Positions 37,964 to 46,995 of a stretch of DNA of 64,000 nt are shown here, in pieces. Each line of letters starts with the position of its first letter. Within the stretch, counting starts at the first letter, position 1. Origin of the DNA: Marinobacter salinexigens (GTDB lineage: Bacteria; Pseudomonadota; Gammaproteobacteria; Pseudomonadales; Oleiphilaceae). The stretch is taken from contig NZ_VTUU01000003.1 of the NCBI RefSeq assembly GCF_008370345.1, positions 124,001-188,000 of the forward strand, written 5' to 3'. The position numbers and the translations under genes are program-made. The notes below the pieces were generated by a model that was not told the origin of the DNA, made no database searches, and saw only the letters and a program-made list of their open reading frames with translations.

Positions 37964-38588
37964 CCAGATTTCAGAACAGAACGAAGGCCCGACTCCGGAA
38001 CAGATCCAGCGTGGGCGCAGAACCGCCATCCTGCTGTTTGCGGTGGGGTTTGGGCCGATGCTGTTCGCCACCATCATGTTTTATACCGGTTGGTTGAATC
38101 CGGCTGGAAACACCAACAATGGCACCCTGATCGACCCGGTGATGCCGATCAGTTCCCTACACCTCCAGACCGCCGCTGGCGAACCCCTGGAGGGTCGTTT
38201 CGGCCCCGAAAAGGCTGACGCTCAATGGTTGATGATGGTAGTTGCAGGCGAATGCGGTGCGGATTGTGAGCAACTGCTGTATCTGGCCCGCCAGGTGAAC
38301 ATCGCCCTTGGCAAGAACGCCAACCGGGTTGGTCGTGCCGCGCTGCTGGAGTCGCTCCCTGCTGATCTCTCCAGCCGCTGGAGTTCCGAATACAGTCTGA
38401 TGGAACGTCTGTCTCCGGCACCGGGCACCGCTCCGGTCTGGCCACCGGGCATTGATCCACAGACCTCTCCGCGAATCCTTCTGGTCGACCCGTTCGGCAA
38501 TCTGATGATGTCCTACGGCGCGGGCAATACCGGTAAAGAGATACTCAAGGATCTCAAACATCTGCTCAAACTTTCCCAGATCGGTTAA
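37944..38588 (+). CDS. Membrane-anchored thioredoxin-fold-like protein of the cox locus
   Basis: 214 residues, with AGGAG 6 nt before the ATG. One N-terminal TM (AILLFAVGFGPMLFATIMFYTGWL), then a periplasmic domain of about 160 residues with a cysteine pair GECGADCEQ and the ending PRILLVDPFGNLMMSYGA, which resembles the SCO/thioredoxin fold. It matches the position of PA0111 of P. aeruginosa, a conserved hypothetical. A redox or copper role in oxidase assembly is an inference. Overlaps SURF1 by 20 bp. Confidence 0.85.
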   Translation: MTMTMADQISEQNEGPTPEQIQRGRRTAILLFAVGFGPMLFATIMFYTGWLNPAGNTNNGTLIDPVMPISSLHLQTAAGEPLEGRFGPEKADAQWLMMVVAGECGADCEQLLYLARQVNIALGKNANRVGRAALLESLPADLSSRWSSEYSLMERLSPAPGTAPVWPPGIDPQTSPRILLVDPFGNLMMSYGAGNTGKEILKDLKHLLKLSQIG

Positions 38589-38603
38589 GGGCAGGTGCCG
38601 GTT

Positions 38604-39707
38604 ATGACAGCACACCCCAATATCTCCGATCCCTGCCCGAAGACCCGCGTGATGGCCCGCTGGGCAACCATTGCTGCCTTGCTGGCTGTTGTTGTGATCA
38701 TGCTCGGAGCCTGGACCCGTCTGGTCCATGCCGGCCTTGGCTGCCCCGATTGGCCTGGCTGCTACGGTTTCCTGACCGTCCCCCAGAGTGATGCACACAT
38801 TGCCATTGCCAACGCCCGTTTCCCGGAAACCCCGGTGGTGGTAGAAAAAGGTTGGCCGGAGATGATTCACCGCTATGCTGCGGGCACCTTGGGGCTGATT
38901 GTGTTTGGTCTGGCGGGCTACGCACTTCGGCACCGGCGCTCCGGAGTACCGGTAAAGCTGTCTCTGTTCATTGCAGGGTTCATCATTCTGCAGGGTGCCT
39001 TTGGCATGTGGACAGTCACCCTCAAGCTCTGGCCACAGGTGGTTGCCCTGCATCTGCTGGGTGGCTTCACCACCCTGAGCCTGCTGACCCTGCTCACGTT
39101 GCGGTTAAGGGGACGTTTGCGAAGCCCGGGCCCGGAGCCTCGGGGCCTGGCCAGAGGCAGTATGCGTCCCTGGCTATATGGAGGGTTGCTGCTGGTTGCT
39201 GTGCAGATTGCGTTGGGGGCCTGGACTGCGGCCAACTACGCCGCCGTGGCCTGTACCGATCTGCCCACCTGCCAGGGCCAGTGGTGGCCAGAAGGGATGG
39301 ACTTCCGGCATGGCTTTGATATCGCCCAGCATGTTGGCCCCAACTACCTCGGGGGGCAGCTTACGGCGGATGGCCGGGTAGCCATCCATGTGACTCATCG
39401 CCTCGGAGCCGTCATCGTGCTGGGATACCTCTCCTTGCTGTTGGCCATCCTGTGGCGCCACCGGGAAGAACACGGCCTGAGCGGCTCCATCACGCTGGTG
39501 GCCGCAGCCCTGTCTGCCCAGATTGCCCTGGGGCTTGCCAACGTCCTGTTCCATATTCCCCTACCGGTGGCTGTGGCCCATAACGCCATGGGTGCGGGCC
39601 TGCTGCTGTCCGTCATTCACCTGATCTGGCAGTACCATCGACTCTCCCTGGCTCACAGAGCACAGGCTGAACAGACAACAACAATCAATCGGGAGGTTAC
39701 CGCATGA
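38604..39707 (+). CDS. ctaA: Heme A synthase (COX15/CtaA)
   Basis: 367 residues from ATG 38604, using GCAGG upstream; an in-frame GTG 38595 is possible. Eight TM helices in two pseudo-repeats. RLVHAGLGCPDWPGCYG contains the extracytoplasmic Cys pair. MIHRYAAGTLG and HVTHRLGAV carry heme-ligand His residues. It oxidises the C8 methyl of heme O to give heme A. Overlaps ctaB by 4 bp. Confidence 0.95.
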   Translation: MTAHPNISDPCPKTRVMARWATIAALLAVVVIMLGAWTRLVHAGLGCPDWPGCYGFLTVPQSDAHIAIANARFPETPVVVEKGWPEMIHRYAAGTLGLIVFGLAGYALRHRRSGVPVKLSLFIAGFIILQGAFGMWTVTLKLWPQVVALHLLGGFTTLSLLTLLTLRLRGRLRSPGPEPRGLARGSMRPWLYGGLLLVAVQIALGAWTAANYAAVACTDLPTCQGQWWPEGMDFRHGFDIAQHVGPNYLGGQLTADGRVAIHVTHRLGAVIVLGYLSLLLAILWRHREEHGLSGSITLVAAALSAQIALGLANVLFHIPLPVAVAHNAMGAGLLLSVIHLIWQYHRLSLAHRAQAEQTTTINREVTA

Positions 39708-40615
39708 GCGAGCGAGTGGAAGCGCTGGCGGTCCAGTCAGCGGAAAACCAGACCATCTCATGGCGTGATTATCTGGAGCTCACCAAGCCAAAGGTCGTGG
39801 CCCTGATGATCCTGACCTCGGTGATCGGCATGCTGCTGGCCGTGCCCGGTGTGCCGGGATGGCAGGTCATGCTGTTCGGCAACCTGGGAATCGCCCTGCT
39901 GGCGGGTGCGGCAGCTGTGGTTAACCATGTGGTGGATCAGAAAATAGACACCATCATGGCCCGCACCCGCAAGCGCCCGGTTGCCACCGGCAAGATCGCC
40001 CCGTTCGATGCCATCCTGTTTGCCATCATCCTCGCCTGTGTCGGCATGATTGTGCTCATGTGGCAGGTGAACGAACTGACCGCCTGGCTGACCCTCGCCT
40101 CGTTAGTTGGCTACGCGGGTGTTTACACCCTGTTCCTGAAGCGTGCGACTCCACAGAACATCACCATCGGCGGCCTGGCCGGCGCCATGCCTCCGCTTCT
40201 GGGCTGGACTGCAGTGACCGGCGAAGTAGAGGGCCATGCTCTTCTGCTGGTGCTGATCATCTTCGCCTGGACACCTCCGCACTTCTGGGCATTGGCAATC
40301 CATCGCAAGGAAGAATACGCCAAGGCCGGCATTCCCATGCTGCCGGTGACCCATGGCAACCGTTTCACCGAACTCCATATCCTGCTCTACACCCTGATGC
40401 TGCTGGCAGCCAGCCTGCTACCTTTTGTCACAGGCATGTCCGGCGGCATCTACCTGATCGGCGCCCTGGCCCTGGGTCTGCGCTTTCTCCAGTACGCAAT
40501 CCGGCTTCTCAAGGGAGATGACCGCCGAGTCGCCTTCAACACCTTCAAATACTCCATCACTTACCTGATGGCCCTCTTTGTGGTACTCCTAGTGGATCAT
40601 TTCGTCTTCTTCTGA
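39704..40615 (+). CDS. ctaB: Protoheme IX farnesyltransferase (heme O synthase)
   Basis: 303 residues. UbiA-superfamily membrane prenyltransferase: LTKPKVVALMILTSVIGML, NHVVDQKIDTIMARTRKRP (the NDxxD-like site), YTLFLKRATPQNITIGGLAGAMPP and FAWTPPHFWALAI. It attaches farnesyl to heme B. The start overlaps ctaA by 4 bp (ATGA). A class A palindrome begins 17 bp after the stop. Confidence 0.97.
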   Translation: MSERVEALAVQSAENQTISWRDYLELTKPKVVALMILTSVIGMLLAVPGVPGWQVMLFGNLGIALLAGAAAVVNHVVDQKIDTIMARTRKRPVATGKIAPFDAILFAIILACVGMIVLMWQVNELTAWLTLASLVGYAGVYTLFLKRATPQNITIGGLAGAMPPLLGWTAVTGEVEGHALLLVLIIFAWTPPHFWALAIHRKEEYAKAGIPMLPVTHGNRFTELHILLYTLMLLAASLLPFVTGMSGGIYLIGALALGLRFLQYAIRLLKGDDRRVAFNTFKYSITYLMALFVVLLVDHFVFF

Positions 40616-40631
40616 TTGGGAGTTGACGCCC

Positions 40632-40718
40632 CGGGGGTGGGGGATACTTTTCCTTTGGAAATGGAACTCGCTGCGCTCAGACAGCCATTTCTGGCAGGAA
40701 AAGTATCCCCCACCCCCG
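40632..40718. repeat. Class A palindromic element 3
   Basis: Perfect 22-bp arms (40632-40653 and 40697-40718) frame an asymmetric internal loop (about TTT against TGGCA). Then come a 7-bp inner stem GAAATGG/CCATTTC and the core AACTCGCTGCGCTCAGACA (40665-40683). It lies between ctaB and the SCO gene, ending 31 bp before the SCO start codon, so the SCO ribosome site must fit beside it. Confidence 0.95.
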
Positions 40719-40749
40719 ACGCTGTCTGTCTCCGATATTTGAGGTCTCT

Positions 40750-41415
40750 ATGGATCGTTCTGTGCGGATAACGTTGTTCGCTCTGTTGCTGTTAGTCCTG
40801 CTGGTGTTTGGTCTGGTAATTGCCCGGCAGGTTTACCTGGTGGGCGGCGATGATCCGGAGCCGGCCCCTGTGCTGGCGGAGTTGAACACGTATGTCTATG
40901 ACGAACCGAGGGAGTTGGTGGAATTCACCCTGACCGACGAGAACGGCGAGACCGTGACCCGGGAAAGCCTGCGGGGGCGGTGGACATTTGCCTTCGTGGG
41001 TTACACCAACTGCCCGGATGTCTGTCCGGCGGCTATGGCGAACCTGAGACGTACCGATCAGTTGTTGTCGAAGGAATTGCCGCAGCCGGAGTACCTGCTG
41101 GTAAGCGCCGACCCTGAGCACGACACGCCGGAGAAACTGAAGGCCTATACCGGCTTCTTTGGTGAACACTTCCATGGTTATACCGGCGATATTGATACCT
41201 TGCGGGCACTGGCCAAGAGCCTGAGTGCGGTGTTTGTGCACCGGGACATCAACGGCGAGACGCTGGTGGACCACAGCGCCCATTTTGCGCTGCTGAACCC
41301 GGACGGAAAGCTGGCTGCGCTGATCCAGCCGCCCCATAAACCGGAAGCGGTAGCCGAGGCGTTTGAGCGTATTTACATCTGGGCACGGGACAATCGGGAG
41401 CGGGCGGGGAGCTGA
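40750..41415 (+). CDS. SCO1/SenC-family copper chaperone
   Basis: 221 residues. N-terminal TM anchor (LFALLLLVLLVFGLVIA), then a thioredoxin fold: GRWTFAFVGYTNCPDVCPAAM with the copper-binding CxxxC, SADPEHDTPEKL, and the third copper ligand His in DHSAHFALLNPDG. It delivers copper to the CuA site of CoxB. Last gene of the oxidase locus, separated from ctaB by palindromic element 3. Confidence 0.95.
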   Translation: MDRSVRITLFALLLLVLLVFGLVIARQVYLVGGDDPEPAPVLAELNTYVYDEPRELVEFTLTDENGETVTRESLRGRWTFAFVGYTNCPDVCPAAMANLRRTDQLLSKELPQPEYLLVSADPEHDTPEKLKAYTGFFGEHFHGYTGDIDTLRALAKSLSAVFVHRDINGETLVDHSAHFALLNPDGKLAALIQPPHKPEAVAEAFERIYIWARDNRERAGS

Positions 41416-41422
41416 TCTGTAC

Positions 41423-41460
41423 TGCACCCAAGGTCCCACTGACACAGGGACTCGGGTGCA
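41423..41460. terminator. Hairpin after the SCO gene
   Basis: TGCACCC (41423-41429) pairs with GGGTGCA (41454-41460); inside, GTCCC (41433-41437) pairs with GGGAC (41447-41451). About 12 bp of stem lie 8 bp after the SCO stop. No U-run follows, so it may act in 3'-end protection or with Rho. Confidence 0.5.
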
Positions 41461-41497
41461 TTAGACTGCCTGGTCCGCATTAAGACGAGTCGAGCCC

Positions 41498-42709
41498 ATG
41501 CCCACCCATTCGCAAAGCTGCACCAATCCCCGACAACTGTTTACCGTTCTTGCTGCCGGTGCCATTGTTCTTCTCGTTGTTCATGGGCTTGGCCGCTTTA
41601 TCTACACGCCGTTGCTGCCCTATCTGGTGGATGATGGTCAGTTCAGCGCTGCCAATGGTGCCGCGGTCGCTACCTGGAATTACCTTGGTTACCTGATGGG
41701 CGCGATGCTGGCGATTCGCTGGCACCGTATCGAACAGATCCGAATCCTCCTGCCTATAGGCCTGGCAGTGCATGTGGTTACCACCTTGTTGGTGACCCAA
41801 GTCGACTCACTGAGCCTGATCGCTGGCAGCCGCTGGCTCAATGGCGTCGCCAACGGAATGGTCTTCGTTCACGCCCCTGCGCTGATTCTCGAATGGCTGG
41901 TGCTGCGTAATCGTGCGTCCATGAGTGGCCTGGTTTACATCGGTGTCGGCCTGGGCTTGCTGGTGTCCAGCGGCCTGGTGACGGGCAGTGCGAGCTGGCT
42001 GGAAGGTGCCCAGCGTTGGTGGCCGGCGGCGGTTCTGTCTATTCCCCTGGCTTGGTGGGGGGCAATGAAACTGATGCGTCTTGAGGTCGCTGAGCGCAAG
42101 CATGACGATCAGGACCCGGTGGTCAACACTCCCTTGCTCGACCGTGCCAGCATCCCCCTGTTTCTCTCCTACGCCGGTGCCGGTCTGGGCTATATCCTGC
42201 CGATGACCTTCCTGCCTTTGCTGGCCAAGATAGAATTGCCCGAGAACCACTGGATGCTGGATGGCACCTGGCTGGTCGTGGCCCTATGTACTCTTCCGGC
42301 ACCCTGGATATGGAACCGCCTGGGGGCGAAACTGGGCGACCTTCTGGCTTTGAAGCTGAACTTCCTGATCCAGCTTCTCGGCGTATTGTTCGCTGTGATC
42401 TGGCCCGGACCAACGGGTTTGTTCCTCTGTGCCGCGCTGGTTGGCAGCACCTTCCTTGGCACGGTCCTGCTCACCCAGCGCATCGGCCGAGCCCTGCATC
42501 CCCATCAGGGGCCCCGCTTATCTGCGGCGACGGTAGCGCTTTATGGCTTCACCCAGATGGTTGGTCCCTGGCTGACGAAACAGTGGTTGGATATGGGCGG
42601 GACTCTGGGTTCAGCCTTTGGCATCGGGGTGGCGGCGTTGGCCTTTGGGTTGGTGTTTGTGTTTTTTGTGCCTCGGCCTGACGACTGGCATGCTTCTCGG
42701 GGCGCTTAG
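41498..42709 (+). CDS. YbfB/YjiJ-family MFS transporter
   Basis: 403 residues, twelve TM helices. Characteristic of the YbfB/YjiJ group: HGLGRFIYTPLLPYLVDDG, ATWNYLGYLMGAML, GSRWLNGVANGMVFVHAPAL and GLVYIGVGLGLLVSSGL. Substrate unknown. The gene stands between the cox locus and a GNAT gene, each junction marked by a class A palindrome or hairpin. Probably monocistronic. Confidence 0.88.
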   Translation: MPTHSQSCTNPRQLFTVLAAGAIVLLVVHGLGRFIYTPLLPYLVDDGQFSAANGAAVATWNYLGYLMGAMLAIRWHRIEQIRILLPIGLAVHVVTTLLVTQVDSLSLIAGSRWLNGVANGMVFVHAPALILEWLVLRNRASMSGLVYIGVGLGLLVSSGLVTGSASWLEGAQRWWPAAVLSIPLAWWGAMKLMRLEVAERKHDDQDPVVNTPLLDRASIPLFLSYAGAGLGYILPMTFLPLLAKIELPENHWMLDGTWLVVALCTLPAPWIWNRLGAKLGDLLALKLNFLIQLLGVLFAVIWPGPTGLFLCAALVGSTFLGTVLLTQRIGRALHPHQGPRLSAATVALYGFTQMVGPWLTKQWLDMGGTLGSAFGIGVAALAFGLVFVFFVPRPDDWHASRGA

Positions 42710-42747
42710 GTCTTGATCTGGTAAGACTGTTGGTTGTGGGGGTTGAT

Positions 42748-42833
42748 CGGGGTGGTGGGGTATTTTTTCCTTGGAAATGGAACTCGCTTTGCTCGGACAG
42801 CCATTTCTGGCGGAAAAATACCCCACCACCCCG
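42748..42833. repeat. Class A palindromic element 4
   Basis: Arms 42748-42770 and 42812-42833 pair along their length with one bulged T. The inner stem is GAAATGG/CCATTTC, with TGGC on the right internal loop. The core is AACTCGCTTTGCTCGGACA (42781-42799), the most diverged core of the six (two changes). It lies 38 bp after the MFS stop and 73 bp before the GNAT start. Confidence 0.95.
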
Positions 42834-42906
42834 CTCTGAGTAACAACGGCGTTTTCTCGGCAAAAAATACGTGTTGGTTGGATGTTGTATTGAGGGTGAA
42901 GGGGCT

Positions 42907-43500
42907 ATGTCTGATATTGAAATCGTGACATTGAAAGGTGCGGCGTTGGAGCCTTGGCTAAACGACGTGGCCGAGTTGCGTATCCGGGTATTTCGGGACT
43001 TTCCTTATCTGTATGACGGTTCGCTGGCGTATGAAACGGAATATCTACGCACTTATATCGAGAGCGACACGGCAATTTGTGTGCTGGCGAGGTCGGGCGA
43101 CCGGGTGGTCGGTGCGTCCACGGGACTGGCGCTGGATGATGAAACCGAGGCGTTCAAGCGGCCCTTCCTGCAGGCAGGCATGGACACCAGCCGGATTTTT
43201 TACTGTGCCGAGTCGATCCTTCTGCCGGATTATCGCGGCGGCGGTATCTACCGAGAGTTTTTCAGCCGCCGAGAACAGCAGGCCTTGGACCTGGGTAAAT
43301 TGATCTGCGCCTTCTGTGCCGTGCAGCGACCGGATGATCATCCTCTCAAACCGGCCGGCTACCAGCCGCTGGAACAGGTGTGGCAACATTTCGGTTATCA
43401 ACCGCGCCCGGATCTGATAACCAGCTTCAGCTGGAAAGACGTCGGCGAGCCCGAGCAGACAGACAAATCAATGCAGTTCTACCTGAAGCCGCTCAGCTAG
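42907..43500 (+). CDS. GNAT-type N-acetyltransferase
   Basis: 197 residues from ATG 42907 (GAAGGGG upstream). The GNAT fold is suggested by ELRIRVFRDFPYLYDG at the start, CVLARSGDRVVGASTGLAL, and the acetyl-CoA loop region ILLPDYRGGGIYREFFSRRE. The ending (CAVQRPDDHPLKPAGYQPLEQVW) is typical of a GNAT subgroup of unknown substrate. The gene is bracketed by two class A palindromes in opposite orientations. Confidence 0.85.
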   Translation: MSDIEIVTLKGAALEPWLNDVAELRIRVFRDFPYLYDGSLAYETEYLRTYIESDTAICVLARSGDRVVGASTGLALDDETEAFKRPFLQAGMDTSRIFYCAESILLPDYRGGGIYREFFSRREQQALDLGKLICAFCAVQRPDDHPLKPAGYQPLEQVWQHFGYQPRPDLITSFSWKDVGEPEQTDKSMQFYLKPLS

Positions 43501-43591
43501 GCGGTTTGCGGTGTAACAGGCGTAGACAACCCTTACCGACTTAACCCAATACAGACCATGGTAAGCTAACGAGAAAGCACGATTTATCTAA

Positions 43592-43685
43592 GGGTGTGGG
43601 GGTGTTTTGAATTTTTGGGTGGACAAAGGTGTCTGAGCGCAGCGAGTTCTTTTCCACCCAAAAATTCAAAACACCCCCATGCCCC
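43592..43685. repeat. Class A palindromic element 5 (core inverted)
   Basis: Perfect 26-bp arms (43598-43623 and 43653-43678), with partial extension outside. The core is TGTCTGAGCGCAGCGAGTT on the plus strand (43630-43648). It is the outlier: the arm includes GAATTTTTGGGTGGA, and the GGC internal loop is missing, replaced by a short AAAG/CTTT stem. Ends about 46 bp before the hrpB start. Confidence 0.95.
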
Positions 43686-43731
43686 ACCCCCAAACCAAGC
43701 AGTCCCGAACCCAAGCCCAAAGCAAAGCAGA

Positions 43732-46218
43732 ATGCTCCCGATAGATGAGATCCTCCCCACCCTGAAGCAAACGCTGGAATCCACCACCACAGCACTGCTT
43801 CAGGCACCTCCCGGCGCCGGTAAAACCACCCGTGTTCCGTTGGCCCTGCTGGATGCGCCCTGGCGGCAAGACCGCAAGATCCTGATGCTGGAACCCCGGC
43901 GGCTGGCAGCCCGCTCTGCAGCACGGTTTATGGCGAACCAGCTGGGTGAGAAGCCCGGGCAAACGGTGGGTTATCGAACCCGGTTGGATACCAGGGTCTC
44001 CGGAGATACCCGGATTGAGGTAGTGACGGAAGGCATCCTTACGCGGCTGATCCAGAACGACCCCATGCTCGAAGACTATGCCGCGGTGTTGTTTGATGAG
44101 TTTCACGAGCGTTCCCTGCAGGCGGATCTGGGGCTCGCGCTGGTGCGGGAATCCCAGCAGGCATTACGGGAGGATCTGAGGTTGCTGGTGATGTCGGCAA
44201 CGCTGGATACCGCGCCCATTGCCCGGGTGCTGGGGGATGTGCCCGTGGTAACCAGTGAAGGCAGAATGTTCCCGGTGGATGTGTTGTATCGTCCTTCGCC
44301 CTCCCGCGACCAGCGTAGCCGGTTTGACGATCGGGTGGTGGCGGTGATTCGCGAAGCCCTGGCGGATCAGAGCGGTTCGTTGCTGGTGTTTTTACCCGGG
44401 GCCGGCGAGATCCGACGGGTGGAACGTCAGTTGCGGGAGTGGTTGCCTGGTAATGTGATCGTGGCACCGCTCTTTGGAAACCTGAAATCCGAGGAACAGG
44501 ACCGGGCGATTTCGCCGGCACCGGAAGGTATCCGGAAGGTTGTGCTGGCGACGGCCATCGCGGAGACCAGTCTGACCATCGAAGGCATTCGGGTCGTCAT
44601 TGACGCTGGCCAGCAGCGTCGGGCCGTGTTCGATGCCAACAGTGGTATGACGCGGCTGGTAACCGGGCGGGTGTCGAAAGCATCGGCAGAGCAACGGAAA
44701 GGGCGTGCGGGACGGGTTGAGCCGGGTGTGTGTTATCGGTTGTGGAGCGAATCCGAACAGTTTGGCCTGGCAGAATTCACGCCACCGGAAATCCAGGAAG
44801 CCGATCTGGCGCCTCTGGTGCTGGAGCTTTCCCAGTGGGGCGCCCGGAATGCGGATCAGGTAGCCTGGGTGGATACGCCGCCGTCAGCACACTGGAATCA
44901 GGCGGTCACTTTGTTGCGGTGGCTGGACATGCTTGATGAGGATGGCGGCATCACTGAGCACGGTAAACAGGCCCGGGCGCTTGGCGTTCATCCGCGACTG
45001 GCTCATATGATTTTGCGGGGGCGGGATCTGAAACTGGGTCTGGTGGCTGCAGAACTGGCGGCCCTGTTGGAAGAGCGGGATCTGTTGGGGCCGGGCTCCG
45101 GTTCCGACATGCATGAGCGGCTCAGGGTGTTGCGTGGTGAATCCCGACAGGGTCAGACCGACCCGGCACGGTTGCGTTCCGTCCGGCAGTCGGCCAAGCG
45201 GCTGAGCGGCCCAGACGCCGGCTCCGGGAAAATGCCCACCGATGTGGAGGTGGGGCGACTGCTGGCACAGGCCTATCCGGACAGGATTGGCCGCCGGCGC
45301 CCGGGCTTGGTACCCCGGTATCAGCTCAGTAACGGCAAAGGCGCAGCACTCAGGGAAGATGATGCCATGGCCAGGCAGGAATGGCTGGTGGCAGCAGAAC
45401 TGGACGGCAAGTCCCGGGAAGCGACGATTTACCTGGCTGCTCCGGTGGATCTCCGGGATCTGGAACAGGATCTTGCCGGTCATATCGTTGAATGCGAAGA
45501 AGCGCTCTGGGATGAAAAACGGGGCACGATTATCGCTCGCCACGTGCGTCGTCTCGGAGAATTGGTCCTTGAGCAAAAGGAGCTGGCCAATCCGGAGCCC
45601 GGGCTGATCCAGCAGGGCCTGATGGATGCAGTCAGGAGAAAAGGTCTGAACAGCCTGCCCTGGACGCAGGCGTCGAAGCAGTGGTGCGCCAGGGTGCGGA
45701 TGCTGGCCAGCGCCATCCCCGGGGAGTGGCCCGACGTCAGCGAACAGGCTCTTCTGGATACGCTGGAGAGCTGGCTTGGACCGTTCCTGCCGGGACTGAA
45801 AAGGTGGGCTGATCTGGAGAAACTGAATCTGCTACCGGCACTCAACAGCCTGCTGGATTACCCCCAACAGCAGAAGCTGGCCGAGCTGATGCCAGAAACG
45901 CTGACCATTCCAACCGGACAACATGTTTCTCTGGATTACACGGCGGACAATGGTCCGGTTCTGGCTGCCAAACTCCAGGCCCTGTTTGGCTGGACCGAGA
46001 CGCCCAAAGTAGCCGGAGGCCGAATCCCGGTGGTTATTCACCTGCTGTCCCCGGCCCAACGTCCCTTGGCAGTAACTGCCGATCTGGCCAGCTTCTGGGT
46101 GAACGCCTATCCGGAAGTGCGCAAGGATATGCGGGGCCGCTACCCGAAACACCCGTGGCCGGAAGATCCCTTCACCGCAGAGCCACAGCAGGGAACGAAA
46201 AAGCGCCCCGCTCGCTGA
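43732..46218 (+). CDS. hrpB: ATP-dependent RNA helicase HrpB
   Basis: 828 residues from ATG 43732; the ribosome site is poor, but the frame upstream runs into a palindrome. DExH helicase: Walker A QAPPGAGKTT, DEFHERS, VMSATLD, LVFLPGAGEIRR, TAIAETSLTIEGI, QRKGRAGR. HA2 and the long HrpB C-terminal domain follow. The length fits HrpB (about 810-850). Its cellular role is poorly known; it is thought to act in RNA metabolism. Convergent with the TauE-like gene. Confidence 0.96.
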   Translation: MLPIDEILPTLKQTLESTTTALLQAPPGAGKTTRVPLALLDAPWRQDRKILMLEPRRLAARSAARFMANQLGEKPGQTVGYRTRLDTRVSGDTRIEVVTEGILTRLIQNDPMLEDYAAVLFDEFHERSLQADLGLALVRESQQALREDLRLLVMSATLDTAPIARVLGDVPVVTSEGRMFPVDVLYRPSPSRDQRSRFDDRVVAVIREALADQSGSLLVFLPGAGEIRRVERQLREWLPGNVIVAPLFGNLKSEEQDRAISPAPEGIRKVVLATAIAETSLTIEGIRVVIDAGQQRRAVFDANSGMTRLVTGRVSKASAEQRKGRAGRVEPGVCYRLWSESEQFGLAEFTPPEIQEADLAPLVLELSQWGARNADQVAWVDTPPSAHWNQAVTLLRWLDMLDEDGGITEHGKQARALGVHPRLAHMILRGRDLKLGLVAAELAALLEERDLLGPGSGSDMHERLRVLRGESRQGQTDPARLRSVRQSAKRLSGPDAGSGKMPTDVEVGRLLAQAYPDRIGRRRPGLVPRYQLSNGKGAALREDDAMARQEWLVAAELDGKSREATIYLAAPVDLRDLEQDLAGHIVECEEALWDEKRGTIIARHVRRLGELVLEQKELANPEPGLIQQGLMDAVRRKGLNSLPWTQASKQWCARVRMLASAIPGEWPDVSEQALLDTLESWLGPFLPGLKRWADLEKLNLLPALNSLLDYPQQQKLAELMPETLTIPTGQHVSLDYTADNGPVLAAKLQALFGWTETPKVAGGRIPVVIHLLSPAQRPLAVTADLASFWVNAYPEVRKDMRGRYPKHPWPEDPFTAEPQQGTKKRPAR

Positions 46219-46248
46219 TCCAGGTGCGGTTTTTCGAGTTATCAAGCC

Positions 46249-46995
46249 TCACGTAAACAGCGGGCTCGCTCGCAGGATCAGCAGCACCCCGGTGATCAGC
46301 AGCACGCCATAGACCGCCCGGCGGAAATGGTCCTCATGGAGCCGGTGGTGAAGGAATTCACCGACAAATACACCGATTACCAGCAGTGGCAGATACCACA
46401 AGAGCTGCCTGGCGTTGGTCATCAGGCTGCCATCGAACAGGTAGAGCAGGCTCAGGGTCAGGTTCAGGGTGAACCAGACGCTGAGCAGCGTTGCCCGGGT
46501 ACGGCTCTTGTCGAGCTGGATGCCGGCCATGGCATAGACCAACAATGGCCCGCCGGATGCAAACAGCCCATGGGTAATACCGGCAGCAAAGGTGACGCAC
46601 CGGCTGGTCATCAGGCTGTGAGGCCTGGCCTGGTGGCCGCCAAGCAAGCGCCACAGTTCCTTACCGGCAAACCAGGTCACCAGCACGCCAAACAGCAGCT
46701 TGAGGCTGTTGGCGCCAAGCCACGGCATCAGCAGGTAGCCAGTCAGGGTGCCTGCCAGCATGAGTGGCAGGATCAGGGTTGCCAGTAGTCGCCAGTCGAT
46801 GTGGTGGTGATGTTTCCAGGTCAGGTACCCGCTCATAAAGACATTCAGAGGTACCAGTATCGGGAGCATGTCCTGAATGGGCAGCATCATCGCCCCGATA
46901 GAGAGGGCGATGACGATGGAGCCGAAGCCGGTGATGGCTTCAATGGTGTAGGCCAGCAGGATCGCCAGACCAAGCCATAGCCAGGGATCGATCAT
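46249..46995 (-). CDS. TauE/SafE-family anion exporter-like membrane protein
   Basis: 248 residues from ATG 46995, which overlaps the preceding stop by 4 bp (ATGA). About eight TM helices; LLAYTIEAITGFGSIVIALSIG is the TauE-type first repeat, and FAAGITHGLFASGGPLLVYAM the second. The family exports sulfite or sulfoacetate or other anions. Last gene of a five-gene minus-strand operon with FMO, BASS carrier, epimerase and SDR; the substrate is unknown. Confidence 0.88.
   Translation of the reverse strand: MIDPWLWLGLAILLAYTIEAITGFGSIVIALSIGAMMLPIQDMLPILVPLNVFMSGYLTWKHHHHIDWRLLATLILPLMLAGTLTGYLLMPWLGANSLKLLFGVLVTWFAGKELWRLLGGHQARPHSLMTSRCVTFAAGITHGLFASGGPLLVYAMAGIQLDKSRTRATLLSVWFTLNLTLSLLYLFDGSLMTNARQLLWYLPLLVIGVFVGEFLHHRLHEDHFRRAVYGVLLITGVLLILRASPLFT

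Noticed and set aside
43594..43731. 46-codon N-terminal extension of hrpB
   Set aside because: It would translate the palindromic element; the helicase domain starts at 43732.
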